Source: Mesaphorura yosii (taxonomy: Eukaryota; Arthropoda; Collembola; Poduromorpha; Tullbergiidae). From it: a stretch of 64,000 bases of DNA. Shown one piece after another: positions 14,689 through 24,075 of this stretch. A model generated the notes under the pieces. It made no database searches and had not been told where the DNA came from. It worked only from the letters and a program-made list of their open reading frames with translations. Position 1 is the stretch's first letter. Each line of letters opens with the position of its first letter. The position numbers and the translations under genes were made by a program. The stretch lies in the NCBI GenBank assembly GCA_009869945.1, contig WIXG01000087.1, forward strand, positions 124,001-188,000, written 5' to 3'.

Positions 14689-15013
14689 CTAACCCCAACT
14701 CCAGCCTGGAACACAATGCCCAGTCGTTGATTTGTAGTAGCCTGACGGACAAGACCCGCTTCCAATGCTGCCAAGGCTAGTTACGACAGACACGCGTTGC
14801 TTCGGTAATGCTCCGTCGACGGTACGTCGCGCAGGCGCTGCCGACACGGACACCCAGATTTGACAAAAGCACCCCACTGCTAGTATGATGATAGTTGCAA
14901 AAATCCAGGCGCTCCTGACAGCGCGGGGATGGCTATGACGGCGCGGCATCTACATTCCAACAAGCAACAAAACACAATTGAATCTTTATTTTTGCTTTTC
15001 TACTTACCGTCAT
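14689..15013 (-). CDS. small secreted or membrane-anchored peptide, two exons
   Basis: Proposed CDS: complement(14689..14949, 15008..15013). The first exon contributes only ATGACG before a GTAAGT donor. The second begins straight after a TAG acceptor, giving a 58-base intron like others nearby. The product is 88 aa, or 86 aa if translation starts at the second ATG. Residues about 15-37 form a hydrophobic segment ending in SVSA, which looks like a signal peptide with cleavage before APARR; a membrane anchor is the alternative. The mature part holds just two cysteines in GSCPSGYYKSTTGHC and ends PGWSWG. That ending could yield a C-terminal tryptophan amide around one disulfide, which is inference. 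Small arthropod secreted proteins with a CPxGx...C motif exist, but I cannot name a family. It lies downstream of RPL23 on the same strand. Confidence 0.55.
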
Positions 15014-15766
15014 CCAAAATATTCACACCGACTTTGAAATGGCACTGACAGAAAATGTTTTAACGTAAAAAAATTGAAGTTTAAATGTTTTAGCACAGGT
15101 TTGTCGATGACGATGATGGACAGAGAAATCTCACACTTCAGAGACCAATTAATTTGACTACCGGGAGTAGGACGACTATGCGCGTTGAAATCGGATTCTC
15201 AATTAGTTAACATGAAAATGAGAACGGGCAAGCCAAGCCAGTCAGACGCAGAACAAACTGTAAACGAAGAACGTTTCTGTGCACTACTAAAACCACAGAG
15301 AGTGTTCTGCTGGTCAATTAATTGAGGTATTACGCAGTGAATTTAATAACGACCGCAACATTCCACACTGCTTTACAAGCTTGAACTTTTGAACTTGCTT
15401 GAAATCGTAACTCACAAATTAAATGACAAGTGACTTTATCGTGCTAATCGATGCTGGAATTGCTAGAATGAAGTCGTGACCTGCAAGCTTCATTTGTCCA
15501 ATTTGTCGTCTTGACCGTTAAAGAGAGGTTCATGGAGGTTAAATTATTAACTATAGACAGATGAGCCCGCCAGCCATAGTCGCGTCTTCTCAATTCTCTT
15601 GATTTCAGATCCAGTAAAAACTTAGCACCAGGATTTTGTGATTCTTTGGTCTGTCATGCGGAAGTGGCAAGGGCAAACGTGACCAAACCCAGCTTAATTA
15701 AGCCAAAGCAAATTGGAATTAAACTTGATCCTGTAGTATTTGGAGCAAATAACTTCTGTCTTCCCC

Positions 15767-15772
15767 TTTATT
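15767..15772 (-). terminator. poly(A) signal of RPL23
   Basis: A minus-strand AATAAA lies 56 bases past the RPL23 stop codon, a normal place for the polyadenylation hexamer of a short ribosomal-protein mRNA. Confidence 0.6.
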
Positions 15773-15827
15773 GAAATAATAGTATTCTTACAACAAAAGA
15801 ATAAAGAATAGAAAACGATTTGCCATT

Positions 15828-16618
15828 TTACGCAATCGATGAAGCATTGGATGCTATTCTTGGCCAAAGGTCTGCACATTCTTTCGCAACTGGACCAGTA
15901 ATGGCAGAGCCCTTCATTTCTCCCTGTGGAAGAAAGTAGGAAACATTAGAAGACCGTGTTATGCCAGTACCATCGTCGAAATGCATTTATTTAGTTAACG
16001 CTGAACTTACTTTGTTGTTTACTATTACTCCTGCATTGTCCTCGAAATAGATAAACGTTCCATCCTTCCTGCGAAATGGTTTCCGTTGCCGAATTACCAC
16101 TGCCGGCATGACCTTCTTTCTTAATTCTGGCTTTCCCTTTTTAACGGTCGCCACGATCATATCACCAACAGCAGCAGCTGGTAATCTGTTAAGTCGTCCA
16201 CGAACTCCTTGGACAGCAATGACGAACAAGTTCTTACCACCTGTACACGTCAAAGTAAATGCATTAGCCATTATGTCATTAAGCAATGATTCGCCCAATC
16301 AGTAGGCTCCCAATAATATAAATCAATGCTACGATAAGCCAAACTTACCAGTGTTGTCAGCACAGTTCATCACGGCTCCCACTGGCATAGCTAGTGAGAT
16401 ACGGAACTTCGCTCCTGCGGTTCCTCCACGACCTGAACATTAAACAAAATGAATTTAGCAAATACTACGTGACCGTAAACGAGTAATTTAGGAGATGGAA
16501 TTAGATTTGCCATTTGCCATGCAGCACTTCGCAATACCGACTCCGACTAACTCAGTAATTTTTGCAATTTTCACTCGAAAATTGACAGAAATCAAATCTC
16601 CTTACCTCTCTTCGACAT
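15828..16618 (-). CDS. RpL23: 60S ribosomal protein L23 (uL14)
   Basis: Proposed CDS: complement(15828..15923, 16011..16240, 16349..16432, 16606..16618). The four exons join in phase to exactly 140 aa, the length of animal L23. The protein begins MSKRGRGG, carries the conserved [37 protein letters not shown] and [13 protein letters not shown] blocks, and ends [17 protein letters not shown]. uL14 sits at the subunit interface of the large ribosomal subunit and helps form an intersubunit bridge. The first coding exon is only 13 bases (MSKR plus one base). All introns have GT-AG ends (86-173 bases). No truncation or frameshift is seen. The identification is secure. Confidence 0.97.
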
Positions 16619-18001
16619 TTTGAGTCTTCAATTCACTAATTAATGATAATTTTCGGCTTTAATAACTCCAAAACCGAAGAAATCAGCTCCAAACTCAACT
16701 TCGTATCCGAAATATGGAGTGACAACCTACTACAATACAGCACAGCGCCGCTACTTGCACAAGTGCAATGGAGATCGACGTAGGAAGCCAACCGCATGGT
16801 CTTCTGCTTGTCTGCTATGCAGCATTGCATTTCTACGGCATATTCAAATCTCACTCGTGGTTGGGCCAGCATAGATGGCACGGTGTCTCTTGTCCGAGAA
16901 CGATGAGTGCTTGGTTCATTATCTCTGCCACTGCTAAAGACCCGCATCCCGCAGATGCGATGAATTGAGATCTCATTCAAATTGATGGTCCAATCGTCCA
17001 AGGTACAATAATTGAGTGATATCAGACAAAAAACACCACGTGTTACTTGTTACTTGTAATTGTAATGTGTGGCTTCTCGTGCCAATTCTCCAATAAATCT
17101 TATGGCGGTGATCGTTTCCTCATCGCAGCAGCAGCAAATTCATCCCGAGCAGCCGCCATAGCACAGCAATTGTCTGGGGCCAATTTACCTGGAACAATTG
17201 TCTGGAGACATCGCTGTCCCGAGCATTGTTTGTTCCCGAATTGTGCTGGATTGGAATTTGATGAACATGGGGCATCAACGAGCCTTGCTAGCTGACCTGC
17301 TGAAACTCCAGTGCATACTCATTTGCAGGTCGAAACTGAGATTTCAATTGCCAATAATTGTCATCATTACCAAATTTGGAAAGTCATCGCTCATTGTTGC
17401 GTTCCATTGCATTCCATTATTGAAAGCCACATGCCTGAGCAGTTTGTAAACATTGTCGTGTCCCGTTTCTGATTGTTGTGAAAGGTCGTATGGTACATCA
17501 GTCGACCTCGATGCTTTCAACGTATTCAGTCACCGTCACGGTGGTATTTAATCCAGGAACTTAATTATACGGTGGTCCTAATTGTCATCGCCAATGAATA
17601 AATTCGGCATAGTTAAAATTAGGCCAACAATGAAATCACGAGGTGCAACTGTGTCGATGAGAATTCGGCATTGCATTCCATATTCAATTTAAGCAGAAGT
17701 ACTTCAAGTTTCCTAGAATTCTCCAATCAAGTCTCTCAGTTGAGAAATTAACACACTAATTACAATCCTGCGGGTTATAATTTCATCAGGCATCAGGGAC
17801 ATACAGTTGAGAAAAACTATGGTTAATCTGTTGCATTGCATTACGAAATCTACGAAGTTTGGATGGTGTCGGGCCATTTTTCTGCTTGTAAGAAATGCAT
17901 TTCGGTCTCAATTTTGAGGTTTCACTTTAATTTCGTTTACTCGTTCGTTTCGTTTATACATCTACATTGCATTAATTAATTCGGCCTTTTACTTTTCCAA
18001 G
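16619..18001. other. intergenic region between RPL23 and the glycosyltransferase
   Basis: This 1.4-kb stretch holds the promoter of RPL23 (minus) and presumably the unresolved 5' exon of the plus-strand glycosyltransferase. A direct repeat of CAATTGTCTGG occurs at about 17,167 and 17,196. No coding frame is convincing; the 82-codon frame at 17047-17295 resembles nothing known. Confidence 0.5.
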
Positions 18002-19225
18002 CCTCTCCTAACCATATTGATCATCTTCCTCCTCCTTGGATACCTTCACGTTGTGGACAAGTACTGCAATACAAAGTTATTGATCAGCGTCAATTGGAAA
18101 TTAAGATCGCAACCGAGATGGAGCCCAAATGCGAGTGCACATTACTTAGATTACGACTTTGGCGGTCGCAGTCACCAGCTTCAGGACGGCCAACTGGACA
18201 TTACCACGAGCACGCTGATGCTGCTAAACATTACAGACTTCAAGTTTATCCTAAATCCTAGAAATGCGTGTGATGTGCAATACCACGGCAGGGACACAGC
18301 TACGAGCACTACGACTAATTTACTGATGGTCATCATCCCATCGTCCCGTTCGTATTTCACGAGTCGCCGTTTGATTCGATCCACCTGGGGCTCGGTGCGT
18401 TGTTACCAGAATTGGGTGATCCGGCGCATATTCTTGATTGGAGCGGGAGGGCCTTCGGAGATTACAACCGTCCAGCAAGACATTGTTGAAGAGGCACGAA
18501 TTCATTCCGATATTGTGCTAGGCAGTTTTCAGGATACGTATAAGAATATGACATACAAGCACCTGATGGGCTACAAATGGATTCTGGAACACTGTAGTCA
18601 GGCAACATTCGTACTCAAAAGCGATGATGATGTGATGGTTGACATTTTCGGAGTTATTGAAAGCCTCAATGGAATTCTTCGCCACACAAAAACCGCTGCT
18701 ACCGCTGTCGCTGGGGCAAGGAGAAAATACTACTGTGCTAAAATTCATGGCATTGGTCCAATCAGAGACGAATCAAGCATCGCTCGAAAGTGGCACGTAA
18801 GTGTAGAAGAGTATCCACACGACGTTTACCCTTCATACTGTGGATTCGCGGCTTACATAACTACGGTTTCTGTGCTGCGAAGCATTTACGCGACGGCAGA
18901 GGAGCACGCGCGTGAAGGCCAATTCTTTTGGATCGACGACGTGTATGTGACCGGAATTCTTCGGAAAGCGTACAACAGTCGAAGAACAAGGGTTGGGCAC
19001 AATGACCCTGGTCCTCCAGGTGCGGGCAGCATTTCCATCGTAAACACAAGAGGACGGTACAATTGGTCTTGGGAGATTTCGAATGCAACGTACAGGCAGT
19101 GGGACCGTACTTTACGTTTTGTGGTCATTCACCGTGAGAATGAAAATGGATTGATGGGTGCGTACTGGGAACAAATTAAGAGCATTCACCTGCCAAGTTT
19201 TTTGTGTGTGGTAAATTATGGCTAA
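18002..19225 (+). CDS. GT31 family beta-1,3-galactosyl/GlcNAc transferase (5' end unresolved)
   Basis: This is a Golgi type II membrane glycosyltransferase that adds a beta-1,3-linked sugar from a UDP donor to glycans. The frame begins with a hydrophobic anchor (LLTILIIFLLLGYLHVV), then a stem and the catalytic domain. GT31 hallmarks appear in order: RRLIRSTWGS (animal consensus RxxIRxTWG), FLIGAGG, the DTYKNMTYKHLMGYKW block, the metal-binding KSDDDVMVD triad near residue 208, YPSYCGFAAY, and IDDVYVTG near residue 312 in place of the usual EDVYVG. Several N-glycosylation sequons are present (PNAS, LNIT, KNMT, YNWS, SNAT). The catalytic part is one exon. No in-frame ATG precedes the anchor back to a stop near 17,915, so a short upstream exon is probably spliced on near 18,002. 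The exact donor and acceptor sugars cannot be told. Confidence 0.85.
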   Translation, partial: PLLTILIIFLLLGYLHVVDKYCNTKLLISVNWKLRSQPRWSPNASAHYLDYDFGGRSHQLQDGQLDITTSTLMLLNITDFKFILNPRNACDVQYHGRDTATSTTTNLLMVIIPSSRSYFTSRRLIRSTWGSVRCYQNWVIRRIFLIGAGGPSEITTVQQDIVEEARIHSDIVLGSFQDTYKNMTYKHLMGYKWILEHCSQATFVLKSDDDVMVDIFGVIESLNGILRHTKTAATAVAGARRKYYCAKIHGIGPIRDESSIARKWHVSVEEYPHDVYPSYCGFAAYITTVSVLRSIYATAEEHAREGQFFWIDDVYVTGILRKAYNSRRTRVGHNDPGPPGAGSISIVNTRGRYNWSWEISNATYRQWDRTLRFVVIHRENENGLMGAYWEQIKSIHLPSFLCVVNYG

Positions 19226-19482
19226 AGTTTAATGAATCATTTACAATTTACGGAATTGCTAAACATTTACAGTAGCTGATTACTGGAAAAGGCAGAGTTT
19301 AAACGGCCAGCGATAAAGTTTTTGGGTGCGCTATATATTTTAGATTTAAGATCATTTAAATTGCATTGTTAGTGACGTCTTTATCACAGTACAGTTTGAA
19401 TGCGTACATTGTTAATGACTAGTTCTAGCTTGAAATTAAGTAGCATGAATGATATTTGAATCTAGGGCCTAAAATTAAAATT

Positions 19483-19488
19483 TTTATT
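19483..19488 (-). terminator. poly(A) signal of the peptidase-like gene
   Basis: A minus-strand AATAAA lies two bases past the stop codon of the peptidase-like gene, inside an AT-rich tract between the two convergent genes. Confidence 0.4.
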
Positions 19489-19490
19489 TT

Positions 19491-20298
19491 CTAGTAGTAC
19501 GGATCTTGTGAGTAAAGAAACGTGAGTTCGTAAGGCTTCACATTCCACCCGCGATTGAAGGCACGTTCCCACATTGAAACGAACCACGTACAGAGTTGCT
19601 TAAGATCGCCCATGCGGGTTTGGGCAATCACACCGCCCGCCTGACATTGGAGATGAGAATGGCCTGAAAGATGAAAGTTAAATAAAGGTTTTGTCTCCGC
19701 ATTCGCATTTGCAAGAAACCAAAAATTCAAGCATACCGTCAATGACCGTGATCTTTGCTAGTTGTGGCTGGTACACAAACACGACCGTCTTGTCATCTCC
19801 TACCAGCACTCCGTACAAATCGGAATTGATCTTCCTATTCTGTGGCGGGGATCTCGTCCAGGCATTAAAAGGTTTCTCCAGCGTATCAGCAAGTGTGTCG
19901 CCCATTGGCTCCATCACGAGCGTAGTCTGGTCAACCCACTCCACCAAAAATGGGTATTTGTGGTTCACTGCCCTTAGCGCTTCCACTACGGTTAGATTCA
20001 GGCTCGGTAGCAGATTACTCTTTATTAGTGTCTCGTGGATCTCATTTCCTTCGATGATGGCTTCCGCGATGGACGTCACTAAGAGCCGCGTAAGAGGTTG
20101 GTCCATCAGTCCCCAGATTTGGAGCTGGAACTCGTCAATTCGACCAGAGAGAAGGACGGCGATGAGCGAGCAGGCGTTGGAGCCAATCTCACGATCTCCG
20201 AGGCGAGACTGCGAGAATTCTTCGGGCAACCACCAAACGTTCACGCCACGCTCCTGCTGTGGGAAGATGTCCGGACAGTGCTCGACGTATTTTGCCAT
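19491..20298 (-). CDS. papain-like Cys/His protein, putative cysteine peptidase or deubiquitinase-like, uncharacterised
   Basis: Proposed CDS: complement(19491..19663, 19737..20298), 244 aa. One 73-base GTATGC-CAG intron joins in phase (phase 1). The sequence shows VNVWWLPEEFSQSRLGD, then GSNACSLIAVLL with Cys43 at the start of a hydrophobic helix. About 145 residues later a beta-strand-like ITVIDGHSH (His189/His191) is followed by GGVIAQT. A cysteine capping a helix and a distant His in an [ID]-DxH-x-GG context is the layout of papain-fold peptidases and deubiquitinases. That is inference from motif order; I cannot name the family and no substrate is evident. No signal peptide, so it is probably cytosolic or nuclear. 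It is convergent with the GT31 gene and head-to-head with the next gene. It looks intact. Confidence 0.65.
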
Positions 20299-20892
20299 TC
20301 AATAGCTGATTTAGCTATTAGTGTGTGTACGTATGTTTTCTGATGATGGAATTAATTGTTTCCACGGAGTTTTAACTCACTCTTTTCGATTGCGATTGCA
20401 CGAACACAATGTTCGTTCTGATAATGTGAACTACTTTGGAAAAGGCACGTATCAAGAATACAATAATTTGATGCACACGTTAGTCAATTTTGAGGTCATG
20501 GTCAAGTGGATTTAATCAAAATACTAGAATTTTGGAGATTTTTAAGGCAGAGGCTTCTCGATTAATTATTATAGTAACTCGGCTCCGCAGACAAGATGAG
20601 TCAGAAATGGAATGATATTGAATTACGGACTTGCGTGTGCTTGAATTGAATGTGCAAAGCATTTATTACATTCGTATTACCAAATCCCGCCAGTGATGGT
20701 ATGACGACAAATGGGGATCATTTAGTACTCATTCACATTCCATTGTGTTCGTTTCACACGAGCATTCCTACTTTCTCTCGCTCTCGTAAAAACAGACGAA
20801 CGTGACCGAGAGGGTCAGTATTCGTGAACTGAATTCTTCCAGTCACTGTAGTCACCTTTATTCATGTGACCAAAGTTCAAAATTCGGCTGAC
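20299..20892. promoter_or_regulatory. 594-bp shared promoter region of two divergent genes
   Basis: The start codons of the minus-strand peptidase-like gene (20298) and the plus-strand uncharacterised gene (20893) face away from each other across this interval, so it must hold both promoters and 5' UTRs. I see no clear TATA box in a convincing place and cannot set transcription starts. Confidence 0.5.
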
Positions 20893-22920
20893 ATGCTAAG
20901 CATTGCAAATTTAGAGTCCCACAAGCTCAACAAGAAGCAGATGCAAGAACTGATCCATCGTATCTCCCATCAAGATGCAGCCGGCCTCGATTCAGCAGAG
21001 CCTCCGGCCCAAAAACGATCTTCGGGTAAAAATGTAGCTTCAAAGAGACACAGCAAATCGAACCCCAGCAAATCCGTCAAATCCGAGCACGCGGGCGCAG
21101 AAAAGAAACCTCCAGTACATGTGCCGAGGTCCTCCCAAGTTAAAGCGTTGCATGTCTTGAGTGAAGATGAAATTGATGACTCGGGGTAACTACATTAAGC
21201 TACATCTCAGCTGAAAAGCTGTGGCCGGTTTATAATTCGTAATTCATTCATTAGAAAAGGATTCTTGAAGTGCCTGTGCTGCCCGCGACGGTCGAAAGAC
21301 GATGGACCGGACGAGCAAACCGTTCTGTATGCTTCATTGACATTTTACAAAGGCGTCGTCTGTGTGTTATTGAATGCTGATTATCTTTGACTGCATGTCC
21401 AACAGACTTTGGCGTGCAAAATACTGCAAAACCTTGGAGGACTTCAACTCGCATCTCGTCACATGCACAAAACACGCAAGAATGTCATTTACTGGTTTCA
21501 ACGATATAAAACACGAGTTGGCTTACGAGAACGATCCCACCGCTCTCGGGTTAAGCTCGTTTGGTGGTCTAATATGGATCCTGACTTACGGAATTCAGCA
21601 TCTGGTCGACCCAACTCACAAAGTTCAGAACCTGTCTACCGAAGTGAGCTCGATCCTCGCAACATACGAAGCGGTTGGATCGACGGCTCAGAAATTCGTG
21701 AACCTCGTGGAAGAGTACGGAACACAAATGGGAGAAATTCACCACGTCGTGATGGATCTCGTGAAACGTGTAACGAGGAAGTACAAGTTCACGAAAGATC
21801 CGCTCTACCTCCGCCCAGCGTACAAACCGAGACCCTTACATTTGAGGAAACGAGTCGGGTACGAACCTCCACCAGCGCCGGGCAGTGACCCTGGCAGTGC
21901 GAGTGATGAGGAGTTGTTTCATGTCAATTGGTCTCCTCTGACCATTGTTGTGCAATGTAAGATGGCTCAATTGATATTCATGTTTCAATCCTGTAATTCA
22001 ATAATTCACTCATGTAGACCCACAAAGCAAAGATTGGGAGATCTTCACTTCACTTTCGCTCGATCAACGGCTTTCAGTGTACAAAATGTTTGTGAAGCAT
22101 GCGCTGCACAAACTAGAAGATTGGATTCAGAAGTTTATGGACGCCATCAATTACACGTCAGCTTCCTCAAACCCTATTGGAGGAAGAAGCAAAGCAGGTG
22201 GCAGCAGCAGTGAGGCGAACAAGGAGAAATCGAGCAAGGACAACTGGAAGAATCGGTCTCCGCTATATGAAATCGCGATTGGGATGCAAAATTTTATCAA
22301 AGCAGGTTCCTCCACGAAACACCATCCACCACACATTAGCACTGATAAAAACCCGATACCTGAGAAAAAGGTACACGACCACGACCATGGCCATGAACAC
22401 GAGCCGGCAGATCATCGCGATGTGGAGCGACTTCAGCTCCTCGTGGAAGATTTTTGGTTCACGATGGACCAACTGTATGAGTTATCCGTCGAAATCGAGC
22501 GTCTCGTGCAGGAGACTCGCGATGTCGTGCGCATTTGTTACGTGTACGCTACTCATTTCTACCAGTGGAAGCTGGCTAGCTACGACACGTTTGACCCGAA
22601 GACCAAGACGAAGGAGCATAAAGCAAATCAGAAGCAGATGAAGGCGGCGTTGGGAAAGATCCTGGGCCAGAGAAGATTTTCGGATGCCGCCATGTTTATA
22701 TCGCTGGCTGACTTCACGTCGAGCATTTATCAGAAAGTGGCACAGAACCATAATTATTCAACAACCGGGTATTCCTTGAAATTGAAGTAAGTCTTGATTC
22801 GTCAATTTCCAATCTCGACTCTGGCTCGGACCTTATCAACATATTTTTTGTAAGCTTTCTTTCAGCTCGTGGGACGACGAAGAGACCGAGACGTGGGGAT
22901 TGCTTGGTGACACAAAATAA
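20893..22920 (+). CDS. uncharacterised helical protein, five exons
   Basis: Proposed CDS: join(20893..21185, 21255..21365, 21406..21956, 22018..22786, 22866..22920), about 592 aa. The start is the first in-frame ATG. Exon joins 1-2, 3-4 and 4-5 have good GT-AG signals and matching phase. Join 2-3 implies a 40-base intron with a weak donor and is uncertain. The N-terminal 100 residues are Lys/Ser-rich with basic runs (KKQMQ, KRSSGK, KRHSK) and an acidic SEDEIDDSG end. A CLCCPRRSK patch follows. The middle and C-terminal parts are mostly helix-forming, for example the segment with VEDFWFTMDQLYELSVEIERLV. A His/Asp-rich HDHDHGHEHEPADH tract lies near 22,375. The last exon encodes an acidic Trp-containing tail, SWDDEETETWGLLGDTK. 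No membrane segment is clear. I recognise no family. Confidence 0.6.
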
Positions 22921-23600
22921 TCATCGCCAAATCCAAACTTATAGGCCACAAATCCGAATCAAGCTTTCTTGTTTACATAAACGTCAAATACACAATTGCA
23001 GGCATGAATTCTAAATTAGACTCAGTCCTTGAGACTTTCCTACCAATATGCCATGCTTTGCGGAATGCAGGGAAGAAGTCCTTCTGCTCTTCGTTCTTGT
23101 GATTTTCATTGTAGTCTCAGGTTTTCATTTAAAACGTGACTATAATTTCATTTCCAAGATTTTTTTCGTTTTACCATTTCCTCTTCGGTTTCTGATCCGA
23201 ATGCAGTTGTGCTTGTAAAGTCTTGAGATGTCTTCATCATCTTGTGTGTCATGTCGTGTGCTTTTGTCACATTCTCATTCCTCTTCCAGCACTGGCCAAG
23301 GCGATGGAGATAGAATTTCACTAAAATTCGGAACAGATGTTTCATTTCAGTTCGTGAGCAGAATTACGTCATGCGATTTTCGTGCTTTCTCTATCGCACT
23401 GCGTAGTTAGTTTCTCATCACAATTCGCAAAATGCTTATTTGCCAATTCTTATTCACAGATTTATTTACCTTGACAATTGAGAACTGAAATTGAGTTTGG
23501 TTTTGCATTTGCAGTCTGATGAATTTCTTTCTTGGAGTAATTTTTTTTATTTTAAAAATAGCAGAGTGATGCGAAAATCAATTCCGCGTGCGTCATTTGC

Positions 23601-23630
23601 TGTCCTGTCCTGTCCTGTCCTGTCCTGTCC
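23601..23630. repeat. microsatellite (TGTCC)6
   Basis: Six exact tandem copies of TGTCC. A short simple repeat in an intergenic region, likely to vary in length between individuals. Confidence 0.95.
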
Positions 23631-23908
23631 CCAATGTGTCAAAGGAGATAATTGATACCTGCCGATTCATCAAAATGGTATCTTCCGTGCTCTGTCACCC
23701 TGTACCGTGGTTGTGCTGCATTCTTGTCATTTTTCAACACCTGCCAGGCAGTATGAACACCAATCAATCGAATACCTCCAGTACATGCTCAGGAATACTG
23801 CCTCTCCAGTGGCACAGAACATGCCGAGATTAGTCACTTGCCTCAATACTCAATAACAGTCAAGCCAACTCGATTCTATAATATGGTTTATACCCTCACA
23901 CATGCAAA

Positions 23909-23914
23909 TATAAA
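23909..23914 (+). promoter_or_regulatory. TATA box, candidate core promoter of the first Gr gene
   Basis: TATAAA is followed about 24-30 bases on by CATTCAACT and TTACTCAC, either of which could hold an initiator. It lies 167 bases upstream of the receptor ATG, in the right orientation. The assignment is by position and motif only. Confidence 0.35.
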
Positions 23915-24075
23915 CGGCGGAACGCTCCATTCAACTGTGATTACTCACAAATCACAATGAAGCACCTGGACATTTGGTTGTTGATTCAATCGATCGACCG
24001 GCTGAGCTGAGATGTCATGGCTGATTCTTGGAATGTGGAACTTGAAACTTACTTAAGTACTTAACATTCTTTAGA

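Larger units (their letters stand above)
22921..24075. other. intergenic region and leader of the first gustatory receptor gene
   Basis: No gene is recognised. The stretch contains the TGTCC microsatellite (23601-23630), a TATA-like box (23909-23914) and two short upstream open frames (23957-24010 and 24012-24056) ahead of the receptor ATG at 24076. Confidence 0.5.

Noticed and set aside
21409-22641. Alternative frames of 154-159 codons inside the helical protein gene
   Set aside because: They are Arg/Ser-rich shadows; the chosen frame joins in phase across introns and has normal composition.
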